From assembly GCF_001905505.1 (NCBI RefSeq), contig NZ_LIPG01000002.1, positions 1 through 64,000 of the forward strand: a DNA stretch of 64,000 nt, in the 5' to 3' direction. Origin of the DNA: Streptomyces sp. CB02058. Its GTDB lineage: Bacteria; Actinomycetota; Actinomycetes; Streptomycetales; Streptomycetaceae. Position numbers and translations under genes: made by a program. The notes under the pieces are model-generated. The model had not been told where the DNA came from, searched no databases, and saw only the letters and a program-made list of their open reading frames with translations. Of the stretch, positions 44,961 through 54,300 are shown piece after piece. The stretch's first letter is position 1. Each line of letters begins with the position of its first letter.

Positions 44961-47195
44961 TCATCCGTTGGTGTACTCCCGCACCGGCACCTGCCGGGGC
45001 ACCCCCGTGGGCCCCCGGCCCGTCAACGGCGCCGGCAGCGGCAGTCCCGAGGTGTCGCCCAGGAAGACCCGGCGCACCACCCGCTCCGCCGCGTGCCCGT
45101 CGTCGTACGGGCAGAAGCGCGCCCTGAAAGCCGCCCTGCGCTGCGCGGAGCGCGGCCCGCGCCAGTGGTCGGTGGCGAAGATCTCGTGCAGCTCATCCTG
45201 GTCACGGGCCACCGCGCCGGGCGGGAACGCCGCCGGGTCGAAGTACGTGCCGCGCGCCGCCTCGTACGCCTGGGCGTCCTCCAGGTGCAGGACGACCGGC
45301 CGGTCCAGGTTGACGTAGTCGAACATCAGCGAGGAGTAGTCCGTGATCAGGCCGTCCGACGCGAGGCAGAGCTCCTCGACGGAGGGGTGCGCGCTGACGT
45401 CGATGATGCGCGGATGCGAGGTGCGCCCCGCGGCCGTGCCGGCCGTCGCGTCCAGGTAGTGGGAGCGGGCCAGGATCACGAAGCGCGGACCCAGCACGCG
45501 GACCAGTTGGTCCAGGTCCAGGGAGTGCCGCTGGGCGCGCCGGTAGTCGCGGTGGGTCGGGGCGTACAGCACGGCCGTGCTGCCGGCCGGGACGCCCAGC
45601 AGCGCGCGGAGCCGGGCGGTCTCCTCGGGGCCGGTGCGGTGGAAGACGTCGTTGCGCGGGCTGCCGTACTCCAGCGTGGTGTAGCCGGAGGGGTAGGTGC
45701 GTTCCCACACGAGGGTCGAGTGCTGGTTGGCGGAGAGGGAGAAGTCCCACTTGTCGACGTTGTCCAGCAGCTGTTCGAAGTCCATCGAGCCGGCCGCGGC
45801 CGGGCGGTGCACGAGGTCGGTGCCCATCGTCTTCAGGGGCGTCCCGTGGTGCGTCTGGAGCAGCACCTGCCCGCGTCTCTTCACGAGTCTGCGGTCGAAG
45901 TTGACGTTGTTCACGAGGTATTTGGAGCGCGCCAGCGCCGTCCAGTACGCGGCGGTCCCGGGGTGCAGCACCCGGGTCGCGGCCGGCACCGTGCGGGCGT
46001 CCTCGGGGCGGCAGATCCAGGAGGTGCGCAGCCCCGGCACGAGGCGCCTGGCGGCCTCCTCCAGGGCCGCGGGGCTACAGGTGTAGCCCCGGTGCCAGTA
46101 GGCGGCGAAGACCGCGTCCCCGGGCCTCACGGGAAGCCTCAGCTGGACGCGGTAGTGCAGCTGGAGGGCCGCCCCGCGCACCACCCGGCGCGTGGCCGAC
46201 ACCGCGCGCCCGAGCCGGCCGCGCAGCCGCTGCGCCCCCCACAGGGCGCGGTAGGTCCGGTGGGCGCCGAGCCGGAACAGGGCGTGGCGCAGGCGGGTGC
46301 GGCGGGGCACGGGGGCGCCGGGGGTGCGGTAGAGCCGGCAGTGGGCGCGGGCCCGGCGGAAGAACGCGGCGCGGGTGCCGCGCGGCAGCCGTCCCCGCGA
46401 GGTGAAGAGGGTCGAGAAGTGGTCGAGCATCCGGCGGAACATCACCGGGCGCCAGACGGCGAGTTCGGGACGCGAGTCGATGAAGGCGAAGACCCGGTCG
46501 TACTGGTCGAAGACGTCGAAGTGGCGGTGGGTGGTGGTGGAGAGGATGTTGCCCCTGCGCCGCTGGCGGTAGCCGACGCAGACCCTGTCCAGGACCGCGA
46601 TCGATCCGGCGGCCATCAGCACCGGATAGGTCCAGGGGGTGTCCTCGTAGTAGCCGGGCGGGAAGGTGAAGCCCTCGGACTCGACGAACTCGCGGCGGTA
46701 GGCCTTGTTCCAGACGACCATCAGGACCTTGAGCAGCTCGGGGCGCTCGGCCAGCCGGAAGGAGGCGGGCCCGGTCTCGGAGAGGTGCTCGGCGAAGATG
46801 TTGCGGACGCTCTCGCCCGACCAGTACGTACGGGCGTAGTCGTAGACCAGGACGTCGGGACCGCCGGTGGCCTCCAGCCGGTCGGCGACCGCCTGGAGCG
46901 CCTCGGGGGCGAAGGTGTCGTCGCCGTCGAGGAAGAGCAGATAGTCTCCGGTGGCCCCGGCCACACCGGCGTTCCTCGCGGGTCCCAGGCCGGAGTTGGC
47001 AGGCAGGTGGACGACCCGGACCCGGGGGTCGCGGACGGCGTACTCGTCGGCGATCGGGCCGCAGGCGTCCGGTGAGCAGTCGTCGACCACGATGATCTCG
47101 TAGTCCTTGTACGACTGGTTCAGCACGGAGTCGAGACACGCGTGCAGATACGCCTGGACCCGGTACGCGGGCACGATGACACTGAACCGGGGCAC
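44961..47195 (-). CDS. GT2 plus TagF-like fusion protein E
   Basis: A 744-residue bifunctional protein with both active sites preserved. The GT2 part has VIVPAYRVQAYLHACLDSVL, VVDDCSPDACG (37-47) and FLDGDD (89-93). It is linked directly to a TagF-like domain (about 350-730) with NNVNFDRRLVKRRGQVLLQ, HHGTPLKTMGTDL (His449, His450), SPRND, AVLYAPTHRDYR and ITDYSSLMFDYVNLDRP. It lacks the long middle region of A and C, and its motifs group it with B. It should contribute to polyol-phosphate chain synthesis in the membrane-linked pathway. The GTG start at 47195 has only a weak ribosome site. It is transcribed toward the rest of the cluster. Confidence 0.89.
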   Translation of the reverse strand: MPRFSVIVPAYRVQAYLHACLDSVLNQSYKDYEIIVVDDCSPDACGPIADEYAVRDPRVRVVHLPANSGLGPARNAGVAGATGDYLLFLDGDDTFAPEALQAVADRLEATGGPDVLVYDYARTYWSGESVRNIFAEHLSETGPASFRLAERPELLKVLMVVWNKAYRREFVESEGFTFPPGYYEDTPWTYPVLMAAGSIAVLDRVCVGYRQRRRGNILSTTTHRHFDVFDQYDRVFAFIDSRPELAVWRPVMFRRMLDHFSTLFTSRGRLPRGTRAAFFRRARAHCRLYRTPGAPVPRRTRLRHALFRLGAHRTYRALWGAQRLRGRLGRAVSATRRVVRGAALQLHYRVQLRLPVRPGDAVFAAYWHRGYTCSPAALEEAARRLVPGLRTSWICRPEDARTVPAATRVLHPGTAAYWTALARSKYLVNNVNFDRRLVKRRGQVLLQTHHGTPLKTMGTDLVHRPAAAGSMDFEQLLDNVDKWDFSLSANQHSTLVWERTYPSGYTTLEYGSPRNDVFHRTGPEETARLRALLGVPAGSTAVLYAPTHRDYRRAQRHSLDLDQLVRVLGPRFVILARSHYLDATAGTAAGRTSHPRIIDVSAHPSVEELCLASDGLITDYSSLMFDYVNLDRPVVLHLEDAQAYEAARGTYFDPAAFPPGAVARDQDELHEIFATDHWRGPRSAQRRAAFRARFCPYDDGHAAERVVRRVFLGDTSGLPLPAPLTGRGPTGVPRQVPVREYTNG

Positions 47196-47294
47196 AACAC
47201 ATCCAGGGGTCGCTCGCGGGCGGGCAGGTGGCCCGCAAACGGCCGATGGAGTGACTTGGTTACGCCGGATGTGGCATTCGGGGGAAATACGAGG

Positions 47295-47330
47295 TAGGGC
47301 GGCCCGATCACGAGTGAACGGGCCGCCCTG
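47295..47330. terminator. terminator downstream of the sugar importer operon
   Basis: AGGGCGGCCC (47296-47305) pairs with GGGCCGCCCT (47320-47329) around a 14-base loop. It lies 35 bases past the stop of the last importer gene on the minus strand and in front of fusion gene E, insulating the two minus-strand units. Confidence 0.7.
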
Positions 47331-47363
47331 GTGTTGACGAATATATGTGCTGTGCCGTGTCGC

Positions 47364-48281
47364 CTACTTGACGGCGCCCGCCATCACCCCGGAGACGAAC
47401 TGCCGCTGGAAGGCGAAGAAGACGGCCAGCGGAATCACCATGGACACGAAGGCGCCCGGCGCCAGTACGTCGATGTTGTTGCCGAACTGGCGGACCTGCT
47501 GCTGGAGCGCCACCGTGATCGGCGGGGACTCCGAGTCCGCGAAGATCAGGGCGACCAGCATGTCGTTCCACACCCAGAGGAACTGGAAGATCCCGAGCGA
47601 GGCGATCGCGGGGCCGCCGAGCGGCATCACGACCCGGGTGAACAGCCGTATCTCACCCGCGCCGTCCAGCCGTGCGGCTTCCAGCAGCTCGCGCGGGATC
47701 TCGGCGAAGAAGTTCCGCAGCAGGAAGATGGCGAACGGCAGGCCGAACGCCGTGTGGAACATGATCACGCCGAAGGTCGTCTCGAAGATCCCGATGGTCC
47801 CGAAGAGCTCGGAGACCGGGATCAGGGCGACCTGCACGGGCACCACCAGCAGCCCCACCACGACCAGGAACCACCAGTCGCGGCCGGGGAACTCCATCCA
47901 GGCGAAGGCGTATCCGGCGAGCGAGCCGATCACGACCACCAGGAAGGTGGCCGGGACGGTGATCACGACCGTGCTGAGGAGGGAATCCGTGATCGTCGAA
48001 TTCTCCAGCAGCCGCTGGTAGTTGTCGAAGGTCAGCTCGGACGGCGCGGTGAAGACCTTCCACCAGCCGGTCGCCGCGATGTCCTCCGCCCCGCGCAGCG
48101 AGGAGAGCAGCAGGCCGATGGTCGGCATCAGCCAGAACAGGCCCACCAGGACGAGGAAGACCCGCATGGCCCCGCCACCGGCCCGTGCGGCCAGCCGCGC
48201 CCCCAGGGACGGCCCGGCCTTGGCGGCGGGCTCGGTCCGCGGAGCCTGCCCGGCCCCGGGGACTCCGGTCGTCGTCGTCAT
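47364..48281 (-). CDS. carbohydrate ABC importer permease (MalG type)
   Basis: A 305-residue inner permease of the CUT1 family with six membrane segments, including VFLVLVGLFWLMPTIGLLL, LLSTVVITVPATFLVVVIG and WWFLVVVGLLVVPVQVALI. The EAA loop is PRELLEAARLDGAGEIRLFT, where the ATPase subunit docks. Homologues import oligosaccharides or sugars with a lipid-anchored binding protein, as found here upstream. Start ATG 48281 has a GAAGGAGGGGCG ribosome site that lies inside a 37-base direct repeat. The gene ends the minus-strand operon. No ATPase gene is present, so it may use a shared MsiK-type ATPase encoded elsewhere. Confidence 0.92.
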   Translation of the reverse strand: MTTTTGVPGAGQAPRTEPAAKAGPSLGARLAARAGGGAMRVFLVLVGLFWLMPTIGLLLSSLRGAEDIAATGWWKVFTAPSELTFDNYQRLLENSTITDSLLSTVVITVPATFLVVVIGSLAGYAFAWMEFPGRDWWFLVVVGLLVVPVQVALIPVSELFGTIGIFETTFGVIMFHTAFGLPFAIFLLRNFFAEIPRELLEAARLDGAGEIRLFTRVVMPLGGPAIASLGIFQFLWVWNDMLVALIFADSESPPITVALQQQVRQFGNNIDVLAPGAFVSMVIPLAVFFAFQRQFVSGVMAGAVK

Positions 48282-48418
48282 CGCCGCCCCTCCTTCCGCA
48301 TCCGGCGGATGTTGCTGTGTCCTTCCGGGGGGCGACCCCCGGACCCCCGGCAGGAGGCTGGTGCGGGGGCGTCCCGGAACCTCATCGCCGCCCCTCCTTC
48401 CGCATCCGGCGGATGTTG
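48278..48418. repeat. 37-bp perfect direct repeat between the two permease genes
   Basis: TCATCGCCGCCCCTCCTTCC plus 17 more bases occurs at 48278-48314 and again at 48382-48418. The copies are 104 bases apart and flank a 67-base GC-rich segment. One copy encodes the C-terminus of the upstream permease (NIRRMRKEGRR stop) and the other supplies the ribosome site and ATGA start of the downstream permease. This reads as a duplication or insertion that separated two genes that once overlapped by ATGA. Confidence 0.9.
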
Positions 48419-49755
48419 AACAGCATCACCGGGATCACCAGCAGGAGGAGGAGCACGGCGATGGCGCTGCCGACCCCGAGATCCGCGTCCGTGCCGAACG
48501 AGGACCGGTAGAGCTGGAGCGCCAGCACGTTGGCGTCGTCCTGGGAGGAGCCCGGCGCGATGATGAAGACCAGGTCGAAGATCTTCAGTACGTTGATCAT
48601 CAGCGTGACCAGCACCACCGCGAGCACCGGTGCCAGCATCGGCACCGTGATCCGGCGGAAGACCTGCCACTCGTTCGCGCCGTCGACCCTGGCCGCTTCG
48701 AGCAGTTCGCGCGGCAGGCCCGCGAGACCGGCGGCGATCAGCACCATCGCGAAGCCGGCCCACATCCAGACGTAGCTGCCGATGATCCCGGGCGTCACGA
48801 GGGACGGGCCGAGCCAGTCGACCCCGTTGTACGGCTCCCGGAAGTTGTCCGCCGGAAGCCGCAGCTGGGCACCGTCCGCGGAGGCGGGCAGGGTGAACAC
48901 CCCGTTCGCGCCCGCCGTCGCCGAGGCGACGACCTTGCCGTCCTTGACCGCCTCGACGGTGATGCCCTTGAGGCCGAGCTCCTTCGGATCGACGACGTTC
49001 GGTCTGCCGCCGCCGCCCTTGGTGAAGTCGAGCCAGGCCGTCCCGGTGATCCCGTCACCGGAGGCGGCGGGCGCCTTCGCGGGTTCCGCGTCCTTCGGCA
49101 TCTTCGCCGGGACCACGCCGACCAGCGGCAGGCTCACCGCTTCACCGGCCCGCACGGCGTCCTTCGTGACGAAGGAGCCGCCGCCGCCCGCCTTCAGCGG
49201 ATGGACCGGCAGCGGATGAGCCTTGGGGAAGCCGGACGACCGGGCGAACGTGTCGTGCACGCCCACCGCCACGGCGTTGGCGACGCCGCGCTCCGGCGCC
49301 TGCTCGTACACCAGCCGGAAGATGATGCCGGCGGCCAGCATCGAGATCGCCATCGGCATGAAGACGATCAGCTTGAACGCCGTACCCCACCGGATGCGTT
49401 CGGTCAGCACCGCGAAGATCAGGCCGAGCACGGTGGCGACCGTCGGCGCGAACACCACCCAGATCGCGTTGTTCTTCACCGCCGTACGGATCGTGTCGTC
49501 CGTGAACAGCGCCTTGTAGTTGTCGAGGCCCGCGAAACCCGTGCCCGCCTGGTCGAGGAACGAGCGGTAGACGGAGTACACGATCGGATAGACGACGAGG
49601 GCGCCGAGCAGCACCAGCGCGGGCAGCAGGAACGCCGCCGCGACGGCCCTCCGGGTGCCGGTCACACTGCGGCGCGTGCGCGCGCCCGCCTTCGTCCCTG
49701 GACGTTTGTCGGCGGGGGGCGCGCTTCCAGCGCCCCCCGCTGTCGCTGTGGTCAT
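48382..49755 (-). CDS. carbohydrate ABC importer permease (MalF type) with extracytoplasmic insert
   Basis: A 457-residue CUT1 permease, about 150 residues longer than usual. The first part has three membrane segments (AFLLPALVLLGALVVYP, NAIWVVFAPTVATVLGLIF, FKLIVFMPMAISMLAAGII). A large insert of about residues 155-315 is predicted outside the membrane, then the remaining segments and the EAA loop PRELLEAARVDGANEWQVF. Within the insert, residues 235-292 follow an SdrD_B/Cna-B-like beta-sandwich pattern (GTAWLDFTKGG, GLKGITVEAVKDGK, ATAGANGVFTLP). E. coli MalF also has a large periplasmic loop (P2) that contacts its binding protein, so the insert may do the same. ATG 49755 follows the binding-protein gene by 4 bases. 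Confidence 0.9.
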   Translation of the reverse strand: MTTATAGGAGSAPPADKRPGTKAGARTRRSVTGTRRAVAAAFLLPALVLLGALVVYPIVYSVYRSFLDQAGTGFAGLDNYKALFTDDTIRTAVKNNAIWVVFAPTVATVLGLIFAVLTERIRWGTAFKLIVFMPMAISMLAAGIIFRLVYEQAPERGVANAVAVGVHDTFARSSGFPKAHPLPVHPLKAGGGGSFVTKDAVRAGEAVSLPLVGVVPAKMPKDAEPAKAPAASGDGITGTAWLDFTKGGGGRPNVVDPKELGLKGITVEAVKDGKVVASATAGANGVFTLPASADGAQLRLPADNFREPYNGVDWLGPSLVTPGIIGSYVWMWAGFAMVLIAAGLAGLPRELLEAARVDGANEWQVFRRITVPMLAPVLAVVLVTLMINVLKIFDLVFIIAPGSSQDDANVLALQLYRSSFGTDADLGVGSAIAVLLLLLVIPVMLFNIRRMRKEGRR

Positions 49756-49759
49756 CCCG

Positions 49760-51130
49760 TCAGCTCGTGTATGCCTTGGCCGCGTCGGACTCCAGTTTCG
49801 CCTGGGTCCCCGCGATGTCCTTCGGGTTCTTCAGGAAGTCCTGGAGCGTCTTCCACTCGCCCTTGCCGGGCGTCCCGCCGAACGACTGCGGGGCCTGGTC
49901 CGACATGTCGAACCGGACGTCGTCACCGGCCGCGATCAGCGCCTCGGCGATCTTGCGCTGCACGTCGTTGGGGTAGGCCGCCGCGTCCAGCGACTTGTTG
50001 GGCGAGATGAACCCGCCGGCCTCGGCCCAGATCTTCGCCGCGTCGGTCGAGGCGAGCCAGGTCAGCAGTGCCTGGGCGCCCTCGCCGTCCTTGAGCGCCA
50101 CCGCCGCGTCCCCACCCGTCACCACGGGGGACTCCGAGCCGACCGCCGGGAAGGGGAACACCTTGGCGTCCGTGCCGATCTTCGCCTTGGTCTGCGCGAT
50201 GTTGATGGAGACGAAGTCGCCCTCGAAGACCATCGCGCCCTTGGGCTGGTCACCGCCGGTGAACGTCTGGGTGACGGACACGGGGAACTCCGTCTGGAGC
50301 GCGCCGTCGGCTCCGCCGGAGATCAGGCTCGGCTTGCCGAAGAGCTCGGCCAGGGTGGTCAGCGCGTCCTTGACGGACGGGTCCGTCCACTTGATCTCGT
50401 GCTTGGCGAGCTGGTCGTACTTCTCCGGACCGGCCTGGGAGAGATAGATGTTCTCGAACCAGTCGGTGAGGGTCCAGCCGTCCGCGCCGCCGACGGAGAC
50501 CGGCGTGACACCGGAGGCGGAGACCGTCTCCGCCGTGGCGATGAAGTCCTTCCAGGTCTTCGGCTCGCTCGCGCCCGCGTTCTCGAACGCCTTGGTGTTG
50601 TACCAGATCAGGGACTTGTTGGCGGCCTTGAAGTAGACGCCGTACTGGGTGCCGTCGACCGCGCCGAGGTCCTGCCAGACCTTGGAGTAGTTCTGGCCCA
50701 GCTGGGCCCGCGCCTCGTTGCCGACCGGCTTGGCCCACTTCTTGGCCACCGCCTGCTGGATGGCGCCCACCTGCGGGATCATCGCGACGTCCGGGGGCTG
50801 GCCGCCCGCTATCTTCGTACCGAGGAAGTTGACGATCGGGTCCTGCGCCGGGACGAAGGTGACCGTGGCCCCCGTGCGCTTCTCGAACTCGTCCAGCACC
50901 TTGGTGAAGTTGGCCTGCTCGGGTCCCGTCCAGACCGCCGCCACCGACAATTTCTGGCCGTCGAGCTTCGGCAGGTTCACGCTCGACGGACTGTCCGAGC
51001 TCTTGTCCGTTCCCTTGCTCGCCTTGTCCTTGCCGCCGCCGTCGCCGTCACCACTGCAGCCGGTGAGGGCCAGCGCTCCGATCGCGGTGAACACCAGTGC
51101 GGCCCTACGCATTCGAAGGGTTCTGCGCAT
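49760..51130 (-). CDS. sugar ABC importer lipoprotein substrate-binding protein
   Basis: A 456-residue extracellular solute-binding protein of family 1. The signal sequence ends in the lipobox LTGC (about residues 21-24), followed by a Gly/Lys/Ser linker. The binding fold has VAAVWTGPEQANFTKVLDEF, VTFVPAQDPIVNFLGTKIAG, the DVAMIPQVGAIQ segment and GDFVSINIAQTK. The substrate is likely an oligosaccharide but cannot be specified. ATG 51130 has GCAAGGG directly upstream. It is first gene of a three-gene operon with the two permeases, the usual order for a Streptomyces CUT1 importer. No repressor gene is adjacent. Confidence 0.93.
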   Translation of the reverse strand: MRRTLRMRRAALVFTAIGALALTGCSGDGDGGGKDKASKGTDKSSDSPSSVNLPKLDGQKLSVAAVWTGPEQANFTKVLDEFEKRTGATVTFVPAQDPIVNFLGTKIAGGQPPDVAMIPQVGAIQQAVAKKWAKPVGNEARAQLGQNYSKVWQDLGAVDGTQYGVYFKAANKSLIWYNTKAFENAGASEPKTWKDFIATAETVSASGVTPVSVGGADGWTLTDWFENIYLSQAGPEKYDQLAKHEIKWTDPSVKDALTTLAELFGKPSLISGGADGALQTEFPVSVTQTFTGGDQPKGAMVFEGDFVSINIAQTKAKIGTDAKVFPFPAVGSESPVVTGGDAAVALKDGEGAQALLTWLASTDAAKIWAEAGGFISPNKSLDAAAYPNDVQRKIAEALIAAGDDVRFDMSDQAPQSFGGTPGKGEWKTLQDFLKNPKDIAGTQAKLESDAAKAYTS

Positions 51131-51241
51131 CCCTTGCCCCGTTTCTCCCGCGCGCGCATGTGCGCGGGCCGGCACCCACGGTGGGACTCTGCGGTGCCGC
51201 TCACGTCACACATCGCGCTGTTCACATCGTCCGTGCGCTCA

Positions 51242-51270
51242 GTCCTATGCCCGGCGTCCCGGGGCCGCAA
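51242..51270 (-). promoter_or_regulatory. candidate promoter of the sugar importer operon
   Basis: On the minus strand TTGCGG and TAGGAC are spaced by 17 bases. The predicted start lies about 105 bases before the binding-protein gene. A 7-bp hairpin (51147-51153 with 51160-51166) sits in the leader next to the ribosome site. The boxes match the consensus only partly. Confidence 0.28.
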
Positions 51271-51363
51271 TACCGCCCCCGACCCCAACTCGTTGATCGT
51301 GATGGGCTCGTGACGTCGCGCCGGATCGGGCCGTGGAGAGCTTCCCGGAGGTCCGGCAGGCTC

Positions 51364-54300
51364 TCAGGAGGGCAGGGGGTACGGGACCAGCGGGGGGAGC
51401 CGCTCGGCGTTGACCGAGCGGGCCGCACGCTCCAGGGCGCTGGCGAGCAGGGCCAGGTCGGTGGGTCCGTTGCCCAGCTCGCGGACGGGTCTGCGGGTCG
51501 GCGGATCACCCATCCGCTCCCACTCCAGCGGTACGACGGTCGGGCGCAGGGTCGCCGTGCGCGGGATGCGTCCGGTCACCCGGCCGCCCTGGAACGGCGT
51601 CACCCGGCCGTCCGGATGCCCCAGCCGTCCCCGGCCGGGAGCGGCCTCGTCGGGGGACGGGGGGACGACCGGCGGATCGAGCACGATGCGCAGCCCGGCG
51701 CCCCTGGCCAGCTCCGTGTCCTCGGTGCGGTCCGGGCGGCCCGAGGCGGCGACGAGATGGACGCCGAGGCGCCCGCCGTCCCTGGCCACGGCCTCCAGCA
51801 CCCGCACGACCGAACCCGCGGACGGGCGGCCGGGGCTGCCGAGCGCCGGGGCGACCAGGGCGTCGAAGTCGTCGGCCAGGACGACGAGCCGGGGCAGGGG
51901 CGAGGGGCCCGGGTCCACGGGACGGGCCGCGGCGGGCCGCAGCCGCAGGGTGCCGCTGGCGGGCGATTCGATGTCCCCGCGCTGCTCGGCGGCGCCCGGG
52001 GCGCGCCGGCCGCCGAGCGTCTGCGACTCCTCGTACCGCGCGTGCCATTCGGCGAAGTCCAGGCCGCCGAGCAGCTCTGCCCTGCGCTTCAGCTCGCCGC
52101 CCAGCGCCTGGGCGAACTCCCGCATCCGTACGGGGTCGGAGGCCACCAGACGCGTGAAGACGTGCGGCAGCTCCAGACAGGGGCCGAGGCCCTCGCCACG
52201 CTCCCCGTGCTCGCCGCCCGCTCCGTCGATGAGCAGGATGCCGAGCCGGTCGGGGCGTGCGGCCGAGGCCAGGGACGCGGCGACGGCGCGCAGCAGCTCC
52301 GTGCGCCCGCTTCCGGGAGGCCCCTCGATCAGCAGGTGCGGTCCCTCGTCGGCCAGGTCGACGGAGAGCGGGCCGCGGGGCCCCGCGCCGAGCACGACCA
52401 CGGGCCTGCCCGCGTAACCGGTGGAGGGGGCCGAGGGGGCGGGGGCCCCGCTGTCGCGTCTCTGCGCGCCGATCCGGGGGGAGCCGCCCGCGGCCGCCGG
52501 AGGATAGACGGAGCGGCCCGAACCCGAACTGGTCGGCCCGGTGCCCAGGAACGGGGTGCGCTCGGAGTCCGGGGACTCGCGCTGCGCGCCCACCCGGGGG
52601 CCCGTGCTCAGGGTGCGGCCCGAGCTCGTCGTGTTCAGGTCGGCGCCGGGCTGGGGGACCGCGCGCACCGTCGCGCCCGGCTGGTCCTCGGCGGTGGAGG
52701 CCCAGCGCGCCATCAGGGAGGCCGGGGTGGCCCGCGCGAGGCCCAGCTCGTCCAGCAGCCGGGCGGACGGGGGCAGGGCAGCCGCCATGGACCGGCCCGG
52801 CAGGGCGGCGGCGCCCTCGTCGCGCAGCGGGGCGAGGGCGCGCCCGAACCGCTCGGCCCAGGCCGCCGACACGGCGTCCACCGAGGCGACGGTGCCGTGG
52901 CCCGCCGCCCGGCCGCCGGCGGTGCGCAGCACCCGCAGCGCGGTCGCCACATCGCCGCTGAGCATGGCGACCGCTCCGCACTCGCGGAAGGCGATCGAGG
53001 CCCGGCACGCGCTGTCGTAGGTCGCGGTGACCGGGGACGTCGGGGAGGCGGCCGGGGTCTCGGCCAGACAGATCAGATGGATTCCGGCGGCGGCTCCGGC
53101 CCCGGCCAGCGCGGCCGTGGTCTCGCGCAGCGCGGCGGACCCAGGGTCGCCGTCCACGATCACCACCGTGTACGGCCCGGTGTGGTGGCGGGCGGCCTCG
53201 GCGACGGTGTTCCGGTCGGCGCTGGCCCAGCCGGGGCCGAGCGGGCCCTCCTCCAGGCGGCGCACCAGCTCGGCCGCGCGGGCGCCCGCCTGCTCCCGGT
53301 CGTACGCGAGGAGCAGACGGCAGTCCTGGCCGTGCATGGGGCGCAGATGGGGCAGCCAGCCGAGCCAGGACCACTCGCGGCGGCGCTCCTCGGGGCCGCG
53401 GGCCCGGTCCGTGCTGATCAGCACGATCTCCAGGTCGAAGGGGGAGTGCAGCGCGGCGAGCTGCGCGACCGTCGAGCGGGCGAGCCCGGACAACCTGGCC
53501 CTGGGGCCCGCGAGGCCGAGCGAACCGGCCTCCCGCAGTCCCACGGTGACCGGCACGGCGGGCAGGTCGGCGCGCTCCGTCGTCCCGAGCCGCACGACCA
53601 GGGCCTCGGGGTGCGCGGGGCCGCGCTCCCACAGCCTGGGGCCGGGACCGAGCGCGGTGAGCAGCACGGTGGCGGGGTCCGGCCAGGTCCCGGCCGGGGC
53701 CGAGGGGGAGCGGAGGGGCTCGGAGGGGGCGTGCGTGGCGGGTCCGGGGCCGGTGGACGGGGCGGTGCCGACGGCGGTTCCGGGAGCCGGCTCGCCCTTG
53801 CCGCCGGTGAGGCGCCGGGCCCACGCGCCTATGCCGCCGCGCCGGGGTGCCTCGCCCCGCGCGGCGTCGAAGCCCCGGCCGTGGGTGACCTGCGGCAGGT
53901 CCGCGTCCCGGTGGGCGTCGTGGCCCGCCGGGCCGTCCTCGTACGGATCGTGCGTGCCGTGGTCCGGCGGGGCGGGGCTGTAGGCATGGCCGTGTCCTTC
54001 GCCGCCCGTGTCCGCGTGGCCCCCGTCGTCCGGTGCCCGGCCGCCGCCCGCCTCGGCCCTGGCCACCCTCAGATGGCCCTCGCCGTCGGGCGTGGTCGTC
54101 AGCGTGGGGGTGCGGGTGCCGGGCGTGAGACGGAGCGTGGACTCGCCGAGCCGCAGCAGGGCGCCCGGCACGAGCCGGACCGGGCGGTCGCGGACCTCGG
54201 TGCCGTCCAGCGAGGTGCCGTTGGTGGAGCCGAGGTCGGCGACGGAGACCCGGCCGTCCTCGGAGACCGTCACCGCGCAGTGCAGTCGCGAGACGTCGGG

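Noticed and set aside
48278..48418. Phage or integrative element attachment sites
   Set aside because: The repeats are only 104 bases apart, no integrase is present, and one copy codes for a permease C-terminus. Local duplication explains them better.
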